A DNA stretch of 64,000 bases from Elusimicrobiota bacterium (GTDB taxonomy: Bacteria > Elusimicrobiota > Elusimicrobia > FEN-1173), in assembly GCA_016714745.1 (NCBI GenBank), contig JADKCG010000003.1:62001-126000 (forward strand), given 5' to 3'. A program made the translations under genes and the position numbers. Below are positions 1 to 9,352 of this stretch, piece by piece. The stretch's first letter is position 1; the number at the start of each line of letters is the position of its first letter. Under the pieces are notes generated by a model. It saw only the letters and a list, made by a program, of their open reading frames with translations, searched no databases and was not told the DNA's origin.

Positions 1-176
1 GGGACGGGCGGCTGTATGTGGAAGTGGACACCCCCGTGCGCACCCACGGACTGGCCTTGCGCAAACGAGAACTCCTGAAGAAATTAAACGCCCCTTTTGG
101 CGGAACGGCCCCTCTATCTGATATAATCTTTCGTCCAGGGACGCCGTCCGCTTCCGACGACAAAGACGCCCGATAA
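1..176 (+). CDS. dciA: DciA-like (DUF721) protein, C-terminal part
   Basis: This is the last 57 codons of a gene that enters from the left edge, read in the frame that starts at base 3. The peptide has the DUF721 tail pattern: a D-G-x-L-x-V-x-V strand, a basic helix with LLKKLN, then an I-I-F-R-P-G end. DciA is the usual bacterial loader of the replicative helicase and is commonly found just upstream of gyrB, as here. The final codons and the TAA stop fall inside a dispersed palindromic repeat, so the C-terminal tail may have been reshaped by that repeat. The start and the N-terminal half are outside the window. Confidence 0.68.
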   Translation, partial: DGRLYVEVDTPVRTHGLALRKRELLKKLNAPFGGTAPLSDIIFRPGTPSASDDKDAR

Positions 177-183
177 ATCGGGC
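168..183. repeat. Dispersed palindrome GCCCGATAAATCGGGC, copy 1
   Basis: This is a perfect 16-base palindrome followed by AACGACAAAA. The same core occurs at 7581-7596 (one mismatch), 42643-42658 and 50748-50763 (the last two in the inverse orientation). It overlaps the dciA stop codon. Confidence 0.8.
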
Positions 184-245
184 AACGACAAAACCAAGAG
201 ACGTGTTCACCGGGTTCACATCACGTGTCTTTGATCGGGTGATCG

Positions 246-345
246 TTGGAAAAGGTCACCCTCTCTCCGGCCCTCTCCCGCGGGCGGCGCATCGCAGAGC
301 GATGGGCCCCTGGGGCCCCAGAGGCGCTGAGGCGGGAGAGGGAGA
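246..345. repeat. REP-like GC-rich inverted repeat upstream of gyrB
   Basis: The arms CCCTCTCCCGC (271-281) and GCGGGAGAGGG (332-342) are perfect reverse complements around a GC-rich loop. CTCTCCC-type stretches recur near 41690-41705. No credible protein is encoded here. With the hairpin described next, it fills the dciA-gyrB gap. Confidence 0.55.
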
Positions 346-374
346 AAAGCGCGGATCTGAGATGCGATTTTTGG

Positions 375-414
375 AGAAATTCCCCCCGGGGGGAGGAATT
401 TCTATTCGAGGAGG
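375..414 (+). promoter_or_regulatory. Hairpin and strong ribosome binding site of gyrB
   Basis: An almost perfect inverted repeat (375-403, AGAAATTCC-type arms around a C/G run) sits directly before a GAGGAGG Shine-Dalgarno sequence at 408-414. That is six bases from the GTG start of gyrB. The ribosome binding site supports the GTG at 421. A role of the hairpin in regulating gyrB translation is only inferred from its position. Confidence 0.5.
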
Positions 415-420
415 AACACC

Positions 421-3400
421 GTGGCCACAGACGTGACAGAGAAACCGAAAAAATCCACTTACGATTCATCGTCCATTCAAGTGTTGGAAGGTCTCGAAGC
501 GGTGCGGCACCGGCCCGCCATGTACATCGGGTCGACGGGCCCGACGGGGCTCCATCATTTGGTTTACGAAGCGGTGGACAATTCCATTGACGAAGTGTTG
601 GCTGGCCATGCCAAGGCCGTGGACGTGGTGCTCCACGAAGACAATTCCATCACCGTGCTGGACGACGGCCGCGGCATTCCCATCGAACCCAAGCACGACG
701 TTTCGGATCCCAAACTGAAAGGCAAATCCGCTCTTGAAATCGTGATGACGGTTCTTCACGCGGGGGGGAAATTTGAAGCGAACGCCTACAAATATTCAGG
801 CGGTTTGCACGGGGTGGGAATTTCCTGCGTCAACGCCCTCTCCGATTGGATGAAGGTGGAAGTGTACCGGGACGGCAAATCCTACACCCAAAGTTACAAA
901 TGCGGCAAACCCGACCACGACGTGAAAATGACCGGGAAAACCGACGAACAAGGGACCCGCGTCACCTTCCATCCGGACCCCGCCATTTTCGGCGACATCC
1001 AATATTCCTTCGACACACTCTCCACGCGCTTGCGCGAACTGGCGTTTTTAAACCCGGGGGCCCGCATCACTATTTTGGACGAGCGGGATGATAAACAACA
1101 TTCCTTCCATTACGAAGGCGGATTGGTGGAGTTCGTGAAGTTCATGAACGCCCACAAAAATCCGCTTCACCCGCAACCCATTTATCTTAAAAAAGAACGG
1201 GATGGGATCTTGATCGAAGTTGGTGTTCAGTACAACGATTCTTACAACGAATCCATTTTTTCATTCGTCAACAACATCAACACGAAAGACGGCGGTACCC
1301 ATCTCACGGGGTTCCGTTCGGCGATCACCCGGGTGATGAACGATTACATCAAGAAACACGATCTCTTGAAAGGAAAAGATTTCTCGGTCACGGGCGAAGA
1401 CACCCGGGAAGGGTTAACCGCCGTGATTTCCATTAAGATGGCCAGCACGAAACTTCAGTTCGAAGGCCAGACCAAGGGAAAACTCGGCAACACGGAAGTG
1501 GAAGGCATCGTCAAATCCATTGTCGGCGATACGCTGACCACGTTTTTCGAAGAAAATCCAACGACGGCCAAAAACATTTGCGAAAAAACCATCCTCTCCG
1601 CCGAAGCCCGCGAAGCCGCTCGGAAAGCCCGGGAACTCACCCGACGTAAAGGCGCCCTCGATTCCGCCTCTCTCCCCGGGAAATTGGCCGACTGCCAAGA
1701 ACGCGACCCCGCCAAATGCGAAATCTATTTGGTGGAAGGCGATTCTGCCGGTGGGTGTTTTGCAGGGGACACCCCAGTGGCTTTGACCGACGGCCGAAAT
1801 TTATCGTTTGAGGAGCTTGTGGAAGAAGATCGACGGGGGGTTCAAAACTACTGCTACACAATTAAGAACGATGGAAGCATTGGGATTGGAGAGATTCAAC
1901 ACCCACGAATCACCAAGCGACAGGCTGAACTTGTTCAGGTTAACTTGGATAACGGCGCCGTCATTCGCTGTACCCCTGACCATCGATTCATGTTGGCGGA
2001 TGGGTCCTACAAAGCGGCCGCTTTATTAACTTCAGCCGATTCTTTGATGCCTCTCTACAGGCAGTTCTCCCGCATGGGTCGCCGGATCACTATTGAAGGC
2101 TATGAAATGGCATTTGACCCTGGGCAGAAACGCTGGATATTCACCCACCTATTGGCCGATGAGTTCAATCTGGCCCGTGGGGCCTACGCTCTTGACTCTG
2201 GAGCGCATCGCCACCACCGCGATTTCAATAAATTAAATAACAATCCCGGCAATGTTACGCGAGTTTCCAAAGAAGAACATTTGGCTCTCCATCGCGCTGC
2301 GGCCGCCCAGACGCTGAGGCGCCCCGAAGTTTTAGAAAAGTTACGGGAGATAAAAAAAACGCCAGCCTATCGAGAAAAAATTCGTGCCAAGATGCTCACT
2401 CTCCGACCTCTGTTGAGCGCGCGAGCTCGACGGCAATGGCAGAACCCCGTCTACAAAGCGGACATGGCAAAGAAGTATATGACCTTTTATCAGACCCATC
2501 CCGAATATCGCGCCCAAAACCAGGAACGTCTTTGCTCTGCACAACAGGTGTACTGGGCAAAAGAAGATCACCGTCTCTCTCAGTCAAAGCGAGTCAAGGC
2601 GAATTTTGAGGCTCACCCTGAGCGTCGAAAAGAGATGTCAGCGGAAGCCCGACGTCAATGGATGAATCCAACGCTTTGTTCCTGGCGAGCGGAGAAGACG
2701 CGTGCTCAATGGACCCCTGAATTTCGTGCACAGCGCAAGGAAGCTTTCGCCATCACCTACAGGACGAAAGCGCTAAAAGCCTTAAGCGATCTCTATCAAA
2801 AGAGCGGGACGCTCGATCCCGAAGCCTATAATCGAGTTCGTAAAGAAACGGGCGATCGCACACTCCTTAAACTTGACACCATCAAATCACGTTTTTTCAG
2901 TAATGACGAGCGAAAGTTAGAGGAAGCCGTGGCTCTCCACAATCACCGCGTAAAATCCGTCACTCCGCTCGAAATAGTTGCAGACGTATACGATCTTGAA
3001 GTTCCTGGGACACATAATTTTGCCCTGGCGTCCGGTGTGTTCGTGCATAACAGCGCCAAGCAAGGCCGGGACCGAAAATTTCAGGCGATTCTTCCGTTGA
3101 AGGGAAAGATTTTGAACGTTGAGAAATCCCGCTTGTCGAAGATGTTGGCGAACGAGGAAATCCGGACTCTCATCACTGCTCTTGGATGCGGGGTGGGCCA
3201 AACGGAAGGCGAGGAAGGCATGAACCTGGCCAAACTTCGTTACCATAAGATCTGCGTCATGACCGACGCTGACGTCGATGGCGCGCACATCCGCACGCTT
3301 TTGTTGACGTTTTTCTTCCGCCAAATGCGGCCGCTGATCGAGCGGGGGTACGTCTACATCGCCCAGCCGCCGCTCTACAAAGTGAAGAAGGGCAAAAAAG

Positions 3401-4236
3401 AAATGTATGTGGACACGGAAGAGCGGATGGACGAATGGCTTCTTTCGGAAGGGTTGGATTCGGCGGAGGTATTTAATCTTGCCAAAGGCGGCGCTGGAAC
3501 GAAAGTGGAGGGGGCCAAGCTGAAAGGGGCCTTCAGGGCCATGGCGGAGTTGGAATCCCTTCGGAAACGGCTTCACAAGAAGGGCGTGGAGTGGGCGGAT
3601 TTCCTGGCGTTTCGCGAGAAGGGGGAGTTCCCCGTCTACCGCGTGCAAGAGGAGGCCGGGCCCCGCTATCTTTACACGGAAAAAGATGTGAAGCATTGGC
3701 GGGACGCCTTCATCGAAACCCGCAAGACCCGATTGCAAAAAGAGTTGGCGGTCTCCGGTGAAGCCGGCACGGGTTCCGCTGGAGTGGAAGAAGAAGACTT
3801 GAGCGGATTCATGAAAGAGCTCTTGGAATTGAAAAAGATCAACGTCCTGGCGGACAAACTTTCGGACGTGGGTTTTGATGTGACCCTGGAAAAACCCACC
3901 AAAGAAGAGACCGACAAACGCAAGCCCCTCTATCGTGTGGCCATCAACGGCGAAGAGAAAGACGTGCTGTCTCTGGCGGAACTCTTGGAAGCCATCAAAG
4001 ACGCGGGCCGGAAAGGCGCGACCATCCAACGCTATAAAGGGTTGGGGGAAATGAACCCGCAACAGTTGTGGGAAACCACCATGGACCCGGTGAACCGAAA
4101 ATTCCTCCAGGTGAAACTGGAGCCCAACAGTTCCGAAGCCGATGACATTTTCACGGTCCTCATGGGTGACAAAGTCGAACCCCGCCGCCAATTCATCGAA
4201 GCCCACGCCGCGGAAGTGCAAAATCTGGACGTTTGA
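421..4236 (+). CDS. gyrB: DNA gyrase subunit B with in-frame intein
   Basis: GyrB is the ATPase subunit of DNA gyrase, which introduces negative supercoils as an A2B2 complex. The N-terminal GHKL ATPase domain shows the EAVDNSIDE, DDGRGIP and GGLHGVG motifs. The Toprim domain has EGDSAGG and, after the intein, the DADVDGAHI metal site. The C-terminus ends with the QRYKGLGEMNP block typical of GyrB. The ORF is 1,271 codons; removing the 432-residue intein (residues 446-877) leaves about 839 residues, consistent with GyrB proteins that carry the extra insertion found in many Gram-negatives. The start is GTG with a strong GAGGAGG site. The stop overlaps the start of the next gene by one base. 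Confidence 0.97.
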   Translation: MATDVTEKPKKSTYDSSSIQVLEGLEAVRHRPAMYIGSTGPTGLHHLVYEAVDNSIDEVLAGHAKAVDVVLHEDNSITVLDDGRGIPIEPKHDVSDPKLKGKSALEIVMTVLHAGGKFEANAYKYSGGLHGVGISCVNALSDWMKVEVYRDGKSYTQSYKCGKPDHDVKMTGKTDEQGTRVTFHPDPAIFGDIQYSFDTLSTRLRELAFLNPGARITILDERDDKQHSFHYEGGLVEFVKFMNAHKNPLHPQPIYLKKERDGILIEVGVQYNDSYNESIFSFVNNINTKDGGTHLTGFRSAITRVMNDYIKKHDLLKGKDFSVTGEDTREGLTAVISIKMASTKLQFEGQTKGKLGNTEVEGIVKSIVGDTLTTFFEENPTTAKNICEKTILSAEAREAARKARELTRRKGALDSASLPGKLADCQERDPAKCEIYLVEGDSAGGCFAGDTPVALTDGRNLSFEELVEEDRRGVQNYCYTIKNDGSIGIGEIQHPRITKRQAELVQVNLDNGAVIRCTPDHRFMLADGSYKAAALLTSADSLMPLYRQFSRMGRRITIEGYEMAFDPGQKRWIFTHLLADEFNLARGAYALDSGAHRHHRDFNKLNNNPGNVTRVSKEEHLALHRAAAAQTLRRPEVLEKLREIKKTPAYREKIRAKMLTLRPLLSARARRQWQNPVYKADMAKKYMTFYQTHPEYRAQNQERLCSAQQVYWAKEDHRLSQSKRVKANFEAHPERRKEMSAEARRQWMNPTLCSWRAEKTRAQWTPEFRAQRKEAFAITYRTKALKALSDLYQKSGTLDPEAYNRVRKETGDRTLLKLDTIKSRFFSNDERKLEEAVALHNHRVKSVTPLEIVADVYDLEVPGTHNFALASGVFVHNSAKQGRDRKFQAILPLKGKILNVEKSRLSKMLANEEIRTLITALGCGVGQTEGEEGMNLAKLRYHKICVMTDADVDGAHIRTLLLTFFFRQMRPLIERGYVYIAQPPLYKVKKGKKEMYVDTEERMDEWLLSEGLDSAEVFNLAKGGAGTKVEGAKLKGAFRAMAELESLRKRLHKKGVEWADFLAFREKGEFPVYRVQEEAGPRYLYTEKDVKHWRDAFIETRKTRLQKELAVSGEAGTGSAGVEEEDLSGFMKELLELKKINVLADKLSDVGFDVTLEKPTKEETDKRKPLYRVAINGEEKDVLSLAELLEAIKDAGRKGATIQRYKGLGEMNPQQLWETTMDPVNRKFLQVKLEPNSSEADDIFTVLMGDKVEPRRQFIEAHAAEVQNLDV
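1756..3051 (+). mobile_element. GyrB intein with HNH homing endonuclease
   Basis: The insert begins with Cys directly after EGDSAGG and ends with VFVHN before Ser-Ala-Lys, which is the split point of the Toprim motif. Block A (CFAGDTPVALTDG), block B (CTPDHRFML), block F (DLEVPGTHNFAL) and terminal His-Asn are all intact, so splicing is expected, with Ser as the +1 residue. Nucleotides 2209-2295 encode an HNH nuclease pattern (paired His, then Asn and a later His). Residues after it hold four or five W-x-x-P helical units that look like DNA-reading repeats. From memory the insertion site and the N-terminal sequence match the cyanobacterial Ssp GyrB intein closely. The HNH endonuclease would make it a homing element. 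Confidence 0.93.
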
Positions 4237-4733
4237 TGACGCCGTTCATTCCCGTTGTGCAAGCGTTTGAAAGGGAGGGCGTCCGATACGTGGTGGTGGG
4301 TGGACTGGCCGCCATTGCCCATGGCGTCAATCGCTACACGGCGGACATTGATTTTGTGATTCAGTTGGACCAGGCCAACGCGGAACGAGCGGTAAGGGTT
4401 CTGACGTCTATGGGACTGAAGCCTCGGGCGCCTGTGGATCCCATGCAATTTGCGAACACCGAAACCCGTCAGACCTGGATCCGGGACAAAAATATGATGG
4501 TGTTTTCTTTTTTTGATCCGGGGGACGCTTTCCTCACCATCGATCTTTTTGTCGATTATCCGGTGGAATTTGAAGGGCTTTTTGAGCGGTCTGTGGTCAA
4601 GAAACTCGGGAATTTGCCAGTGCGCGTTTGTTCCCGTGAGGATCTTGTGGCCATGAAGCGCAAGGCGGGACGCCCCAAAGATTTAGAGGATGTCCGTTTG
4701 TTGGATCGGATGGGACCAAACGATGGACGATAA
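4236..4733 (+). CDS. Nucleotidyltransferase-fold protein
   Basis: The 165-residue product has the minimal nucleotidyltransferase pattern: VVVGGLAAIAHG followed by TADIDFVI, the G-G...DxD arrangement. A later Asp lies in TIDLFVDYP, and REDLVAMKRKAGRPKDLEDV is typical of AbiEii/DUF6036-type transferases. Such proteins are often the enzymatic half of toxin-antitoxin or defence pairs. The ATG at 4236 overlaps the gyrB stop (TGATG), so it is translated with gyrB. The next ORF overlaps its end by 11 bases, which suggests a two-gene cassette inserted between gyrB and gyrA. The substrate cannot be told from sequence. Confidence 0.8.
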   Translation: MTPFIPVVQAFEREGVRYVVVGGLAAIAHGVNRYTADIDFVIQLDQANAERAVRVLTSMGLKPRAPVDPMQFANTETRQTWIRDKNMMVFSFFDPGDAFLTIDLFVDYPVEFEGLFERSVVKKLGNLPVRVCSREDLVAMKRKAGRPKDLEDVRLLDRMGPNDGR

Positions 4734-4911
4734 AGAGAAGCGGGACAGGGCCTTTGACGATCATGCGCTGGATCAGGCCCTGCGCATCGCGCGTACGACC
4801 ACATTTGAGCAGCGATTCCGTTGGTTGGAACAGACCATCGATTTTCTTCGCCCGCAATTGCGGGAAAATTATGAACAACAAAAACGGCTCGGCTTGCTCC
4901 GAGATGAATGA
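4723..4911 (+). CDS. Small protein paired with the nucleotidyltransferase
   Basis: This 62-residue charged, helical protein begins with MDDKEKR and contains a W-L-E-Q-T-I-D-F-L-R segment. It has no signal peptide or membrane segment. The ATG at 4723 lies inside the end of the upstream nucleotidyltransferase, so the two are translationally coupled, and gyrA starts 11 bases after its stop. I do not recognise the family. By position it could be the partner or antitoxin of the nucleotidyltransferase. Confidence 0.65.
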   Translation: MDDKEKRDRAFDDHALDQALRIARTTTFEQRFRWLEQTIDFLRPQLRENYEQQKRLGLLRDE

Positions 4912-4922
4912 GGGAAAACTTT

Positions 4923-7421
4923 ATGGCTGACGTTAAAGAAGTGGGCGATTTGTTGGACCGGGTGGTGCCGCGGAACATTGAGGACGAAATGAAGACGTCG
5001 TACATCAATTACGCCATGAGCGTGATTGTGGGACGCGCCCTGCCCGACGTGCGGGATGGGTTGAAACCGGTGCATCGGCGCATCCTCTACACCATGGACG
5101 AGATGGGCCTGGCGTACAACAAGCCCTACAAGAAAAGCGCCCGCGTGGTCGGCGACGTCATGGGCAAATACCATCCCCACGGCGATAGCGCGATCTACGA
5201 TTCCGTGGTCCGCATGGTGCAAGACTTTTCGCTGAGGCATCCGCTGGTGGACGGGCAAGGGAATTTCGGATCTATCGATGCGGATCCTCCCGCCGCCATG
5301 CGGTACACCGAAGTCCGCTTGGCCGCCATTTCCCAGGAAATGTTGGGCGACATCGATAAAAACACCGTGGATTTCGGGCCCAACTACGACGGTTCCCTCA
5401 CCGAACCCCTGGTCCTGCCCGCGAAACTGCCGAACCTTTTGGTGAACGGTTCTTCCGGCATCGCTGTCGGCATGGCCACCAACATCCCTCCCCACAACCT
5501 GGCGGAGGTATGCGACGCGGTGTTCGCCTACATCGAAAATGAGGAAATTACCAACGCTGAACTTTTTAAGATTATGAAAGGGCCCGATTTCCCCACCGCC
5601 GCCATTATCACGGGACGGGAAGGAATTCGAAACTATTTCGAAACAGGCCGTGGGTCCATCACCACCCGCGCTCGGACGGAGATTGAAGAGGTGAAGGGCG
5701 GCAAACAGGCCATCATCATTAACGAACTGCCGTACCAGGTGAACAAGGCCACCCTCTTGGAGACCGTGGCGGATTTGGTGCGGGAAAAAAAGATGGAAGG
5801 CATTTCGGATATTCGCGACGAGTCTGACCGGGACGGCGTGCGCGTGGTGATCGAACTGAAACGCGACGCCAACGCTCAGGTGGTGTTGAACCAACTGTTC
5901 AAGTTCACCCAGATGGAAACGTCGTTTGGCGTGATTTTGTTGGCCCTGGTGAACGGCAAACCCCGCGTTTTGTCCATGCGGGAGATGATCAAGTATTACG
6001 TGGAACATCGCCGCGAAGTGGTGATCCGCCGGACGAAATACGAACTGAAACGGGCGGAGGACCGGGCGCATATTTTGGAAGGGTTGCGCATCGCCATCGA
6101 CAACCTCGACAAGGTCATCAAGACCATCCGCGAATCAAAAAATACGGAGATGGCCCGCACGGCCTTGATGGAAAAGTTTGAACTCTCCAGGATCCAGGCC
6201 CAGGCCATCTTAGACATGCGCCTCCACCAGTTGACGGCCCTGGAACGGAAAGCGTTGGAAGACGAATATTTGGAACTGATTAAAACCATCGCCCGCCTGA
6301 AAGCCCTCCTGGCCGACGCCAAGAAGATTTTGGGCGTCATCACCGATGAGCTTAAGGAACTGAAAGAAAAATATGGCGAGAAACGCCGCACCCAAATCAC
6401 GGGGGCCGCGCAAGAAATGGAAATCGAAGATTTGATCGCCCAGGAAGATGTGGTGGTCACGTTCTCCCACGCGGGGTATGTGAAACGACTTCCGGTGGAT
6501 ACCTACCGCGCGCAAAAACGCGGCGGCCGCGGCGTTACGGGCATGACCACAAAAGAAGAGGATTTCGTGGAACAGCTTTTTGTCACGGACACCCACGCCC
6601 ACCTCTTTTATTTACGACCCGGGGGCTGGTCTATGGCGTACGGGTCTACGAAATCCCCGAAGCCAATCGCACCTCACGCGGCAAAGCCGTGGTCAATCTG
6701 ATCGCGCTCAACCCCGACGAAAAGGTGACGTCCGCCATCCCCGTGCGATCCTTTGACGCGGTGAAGACGAAAGACATGAGCCTCGTGCTGTGTACACGCA
6801 ATGGCCAAATCAAGCGCACCGCGCTCTCGGAGTTCGACGATATTCGAAAGTCTGGGATCATCGCCATTGGGTTGGACGAAGGCGATATTTTGGTGGACGT
6901 GAAGCTGGCCGACCAGAAGCGGGAAGTTTTGATCGGCACAAAAACCGGCATGTGCATCCGGTTCCCCCAAGACGACGTCCGTCTGATGGGACGCGGGGCC
7001 GGCGGGGTGCGCGGCATTCGGTTGGACAAGGGCGACCAAGTGGTGGGCATGGAAGTCACGGCTGTGGGGCGAAAAGAAACCCTTGTCACGGCTTGCGAGT
7101 TAGGGTTTGGCAAGAGAACGGAACTGTCGGAATATCGGGACACCAGCCGCGGCGGCAAAGGGGTCATCACCATTAAGACCACTGACAGGAACGGTCCGGT
7201 GATCGGGATCAAACTGGTGACCGACACGGACGATTTAATGTTGATGACCGGAAAAGGCATGGCGGCGGCGGGTTCATACCAAAGACCTTTCGGTGATCGG
7301 GCGCAACACGCAGGGCTATCGGTTGGTTCGGATGGAGGAGGGCGACAAACTTTCCATCTTGGCCCCCGTGATTGCAGACGAAGAAGACGCACAAAACCTG
7401 GAAAACGAGGGACGCATTTAG
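4923..7421 (+). CDS. gyrA: DNA gyrase subunit A (two frameshifts as sequenced)
   Basis: GyrA is the DNA-breaking and rejoining subunit of gyrase. The N-terminus has the winged-helix and catalytic tyrosine region (AAMRYTEVR, Tyr in RYTE), preceded by KYHPHGDSAIYD. A long coiled coil and the C-terminal beta-pinwheel follow, with GQIKRT-, GAGGVRGI- and RGGKGV-type blades. The frame breaks near 6612, where one T appears missing so that VYEIPEANRTSRGKAVVNL is read in another frame. It breaks again near 7265, after GKGMA, with the true tail ending in ADEEDAQNLENEGRI. Gyrase is essential, so one-base sequencing or assembly losses are more likely than a real pseudogene. The start ATG at 4923 follows GAGGGA. 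The last codons overlap a dispersed repeat. Confidence 0.93.
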
Positions 7422-7445
7422 GAGATTAGGTTATTCTCCTTTTTT
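7420..7445 (+). terminator. Probable terminator after gyrA
   Basis: AGGAGA (7420-7425) pairs with TCTCCT (7435-7440) across a nine-base loop and is followed by a T run. The stem begins within the gyrA stop codon. The loop TTAGGTTA recurs in a related sequence at 28662-28669, so the terminator seems to be part of a mobile repeat. Confidence 0.55.
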
Positions 7446-7513
7446 CTTGGGAAGAATTGATCCTTATTGCTCGGGGGGTGTCTCTTTAGCCACCTGGAAC
7501 ACCCGACTGAGCA

Positions 7514-7610
7514 TGCATTTTGTCGTTGCCCCATTTATGGGGCGACTTTTTCCCAGGACAAGATCATACGACGGACAACCGCACGATAAATCGGGCAACG
7601 ACAAAATGCA
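7514..7610. repeat. 97-bp inverted-repeat element (MITE-like)
   Basis: An 18-base arm at 7514-7531 (TGCATTTTGTCGTTGCCC) is repeated perfectly in inverse orientation at 7593-7610. The right arm contains the dispersed GCCCGATAAATCGGGC core with one mismatch. No ORF is present. This fills most of the gap between gyrA and the merR-like gene. Confidence 0.75.
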
Positions 7611-7641
7611 CGTCGGAGCGCTAAACGGACACATTTTTTAT

Positions 7642-7673
7642 TATAATTAAGACTACTCTCCACTTGGAGAGTA
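7642..7673 (+). promoter_or_regulatory. Probable promoter and dyad operator of the merR-like gene
   Basis: A TATAAT box at 7642-7647 is followed by a perfect dyad, TACTCTCCA and TGGAGAGTA with a two-base centre (7654-7673). This is 13 bases upstream of the regulator's ATG. MerR proteins bind such dyads. Here the dyad lies over the expected transcription start rather than between -35 and -10, which would suit autorepression. No good -35 box is visible. Confidence 0.45.
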
Positions 7674-7686
7674 AACAGGTGAAGGC

Positions 7687-7917
7687 ATGGATTTGAAAAC
7701 AATTTACCTTTTAAAGGACTTGGCCCGAGCGTCGGGTCATTCGGTCTATACGGTGGAATATTACCTGAAAGAGGGATTGATTTCAGAGTTTGGCCGGGGG
7801 CCTTCCACGGGGTATCGTTATTTTGATGACAGGGCGGTTCGGCGATTGGCGCGGGTGAGGGGCATGCGAAAGAAAGGATTTTCCATCGATCAAATTAAAA
7901 AACGGATGAACCCATGA
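7687..7917 (+). CDS. MerR-family helix-turn-helix regulator, DNA-binding domain only
   Basis: The 76-residue protein is a bare MerR winged-helix domain: LKDLARASGHSVYTVEYY is the recognition helix region, then GYRYFDDRAVRRL and IDQIKKRM. The effector-binding and dimerisation tail of full MerR proteins is missing. It overlaps the following ATPase gene by four bases (ATGA) and heads the type II secretion cluster, so it is the likely local regulator. The palindrome just upstream is a candidate site for it. Confidence 0.82.
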   Translation: MDLKTIYLLKDLARASGHSVYTVEYYLKEGLISEFGRGPSTGYRYFDDRAVRRLARVRGMRKKGFSIDQIKKRMNP

Positions 7918-8837
7918 GTTATCACTCCCTCCTGGGACTCAAAAGCGAGCCGTTTTCCATCAGTCCGGACCCAGCCTTTTTTTACCGGTCGCCGGGACAC
8001 AGCTCGGCCCTTCAGCGATTGGAGATCAATATCCGGATGAAGCGAGGGTTGAGTCTCATCCTGGGCGACGTGGGAACAGGGAAAACCACCTTGGGTCGAG
8101 TTTTGCTTCAAGCCTTTCAGAACGAACCGGAATACGAATTTCATCTCATTCTTAATCCCCTTTATCAGTCGGAGTTTCAGTTTCTTGAAGCCCTTTGCAA
8201 AATGTTTCGCGTGGGGACCGGCGCTTGGCGATCCACCATGGATTGTTTGGAGGCTTTGGAAACGTATCTTTACCAAAAGCACTCTGTGGAAGGTAAAACA
8301 ACCGTTTTGTTGGTGGATGAAGGGCAAAACCTCTCGCTGAACTTAATTGAGGTATTGCGGTCTCTCCTGAACTACGAAACCAACGAGCATAAGCTCCTCC
8401 AGTTGGTGGTGTTGGGCCAATTGGAGGCCTTGCCTCGGTTTGTGCGGATTCGGAATTTTATGGACCGTGTGAACATGAAATACATGATCAATCCCTTCGA
8501 TCCGGAAGAAACCAAAAAGATGATCCGCTATCGTTTGGCCCAATCGGGCCTGAAACCCGGCCAAACCCTATTCACAGACGAGGCGTTGGCGGTTATTGTT
8601 GACGCCACCCAAGGATATCCTCGCCGTCGGGTGACCTTTCTTTGTCAACGGATGTTGGAAGAACTCTTACAGCCGAAACAAAGCGTTTGGTGGACCGGGC
8701 CTTAGCGGTGGAAGTGGCGGAGATGGAACAGGTCACCACGGAGGCCGCCCGTGACGCCTTCGCCCGAATCCCGCCTGTTGGACCTCATTCGAAAAAGCGC
8801 GGTCCCACCGGAAAAGAGCGATGGATGTCAAGGTTAA
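7914..8837 (+). CDS. ExeA/GspA-like AAA ATPase (frameshifted near the 3' end)
   Basis: This ATPase has the typical start YHSLLGLKSEPFSISPDP, a Walker A box GDVGTGKTT and a Walker B box TVLLVDEGQN, as in ExeA of type II secretion, which helps assemble the secretin. Reading stays in one frame to about 8670. The conserved tail TAETKRLVDRALAVEVAEM is then read in another frame, and a further shift near 8760 gives SRLLDLIRKSAVPPEK and a TAA at 8835. The full product would be about 307 residues, normal for the family. It couples by ATGA to the merR-like gene and its end overlaps the next start. Confidence 0.8.
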
Positions 8838-9339
8838 ACGTTTCCCCGGTGGTGAATGAAATTAAGGGGATTCTGTTGCTCCCTGGCGGTGGGGGAACGG
8901 CTGTCTGGCCTTTCTCCTTGGGGGGCACTGTGGGTATGGGGATTCGTTTTCTGCCAAGAAACCCTGACTCCCCGGAATGGCCCGGTCACACAATCCCCCT
9001 TTCCGAACACCGTTCGGCCTCGGAACGCTTCCCCCCCGACCGATCCGACGGGACCTATTCAAAGACATGGCCCCCCCGCCTCCGCCGCCGATGGTGGTGA
9101 ACGTCCCCGCGGGTCCGCCGCCTCCGCCCAAAATTCCGCTCAGCGAGCGAGCGTCCCGATTTCGCCTGGTGGGCATTCTCTCCGGCGATAAACCCCAGGC
9201 CATTATCGAGGATGTTCAAACCCAGCGGACGATTTATGCCTCCCAAGGCCAGCGCATCGAGGGGATTTTGGTGGAAAGTGTGACGTCGGGCAAAGTGGTT
9301 CTGTCCGATGGTGACGAGCGGTTTGATCTTACGCTGTAG
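8821..9339 (+). CDS. Type II secretion protein C-like inner-membrane protein (frameshifted)
   Basis: The clean part is the C-terminal 120 codons (from 8977). A proline-rich linker (DMAPPPPPPMVVNV) leads into a GspC/PilP homology-region-like domain, RFRLVGILSGDKPQAIIED through SGKVVLSDGDERFDLTL. GspC links the inner-membrane platform to the secretin. The N-terminal half, including a hydrophobic segment around 8870-8950, is split over two frames from an ATG at 8821, so at least two indels are needed. The assignment rests on the domain pattern and on its place between the ATPase and the secretin. PilP is the alternative. Confidence 0.65.
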
Positions 9340-9352
9340 AGCGAGGGGATTT

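Noticed and set aside
2917..4221. 434-codon minus-strand ORF opposite gyrB
   Set aside because: It is a mirror frame of the strongly conserved gyrB coding strand. Its His/Phe-rich composition is typical of shadows and it matches no family.
4869..6071. 400-codon minus-strand ORF opposite gyrA
   Set aside because: It is antisense to conserved GyrA sequence, has no ribosome site and shows no domain.
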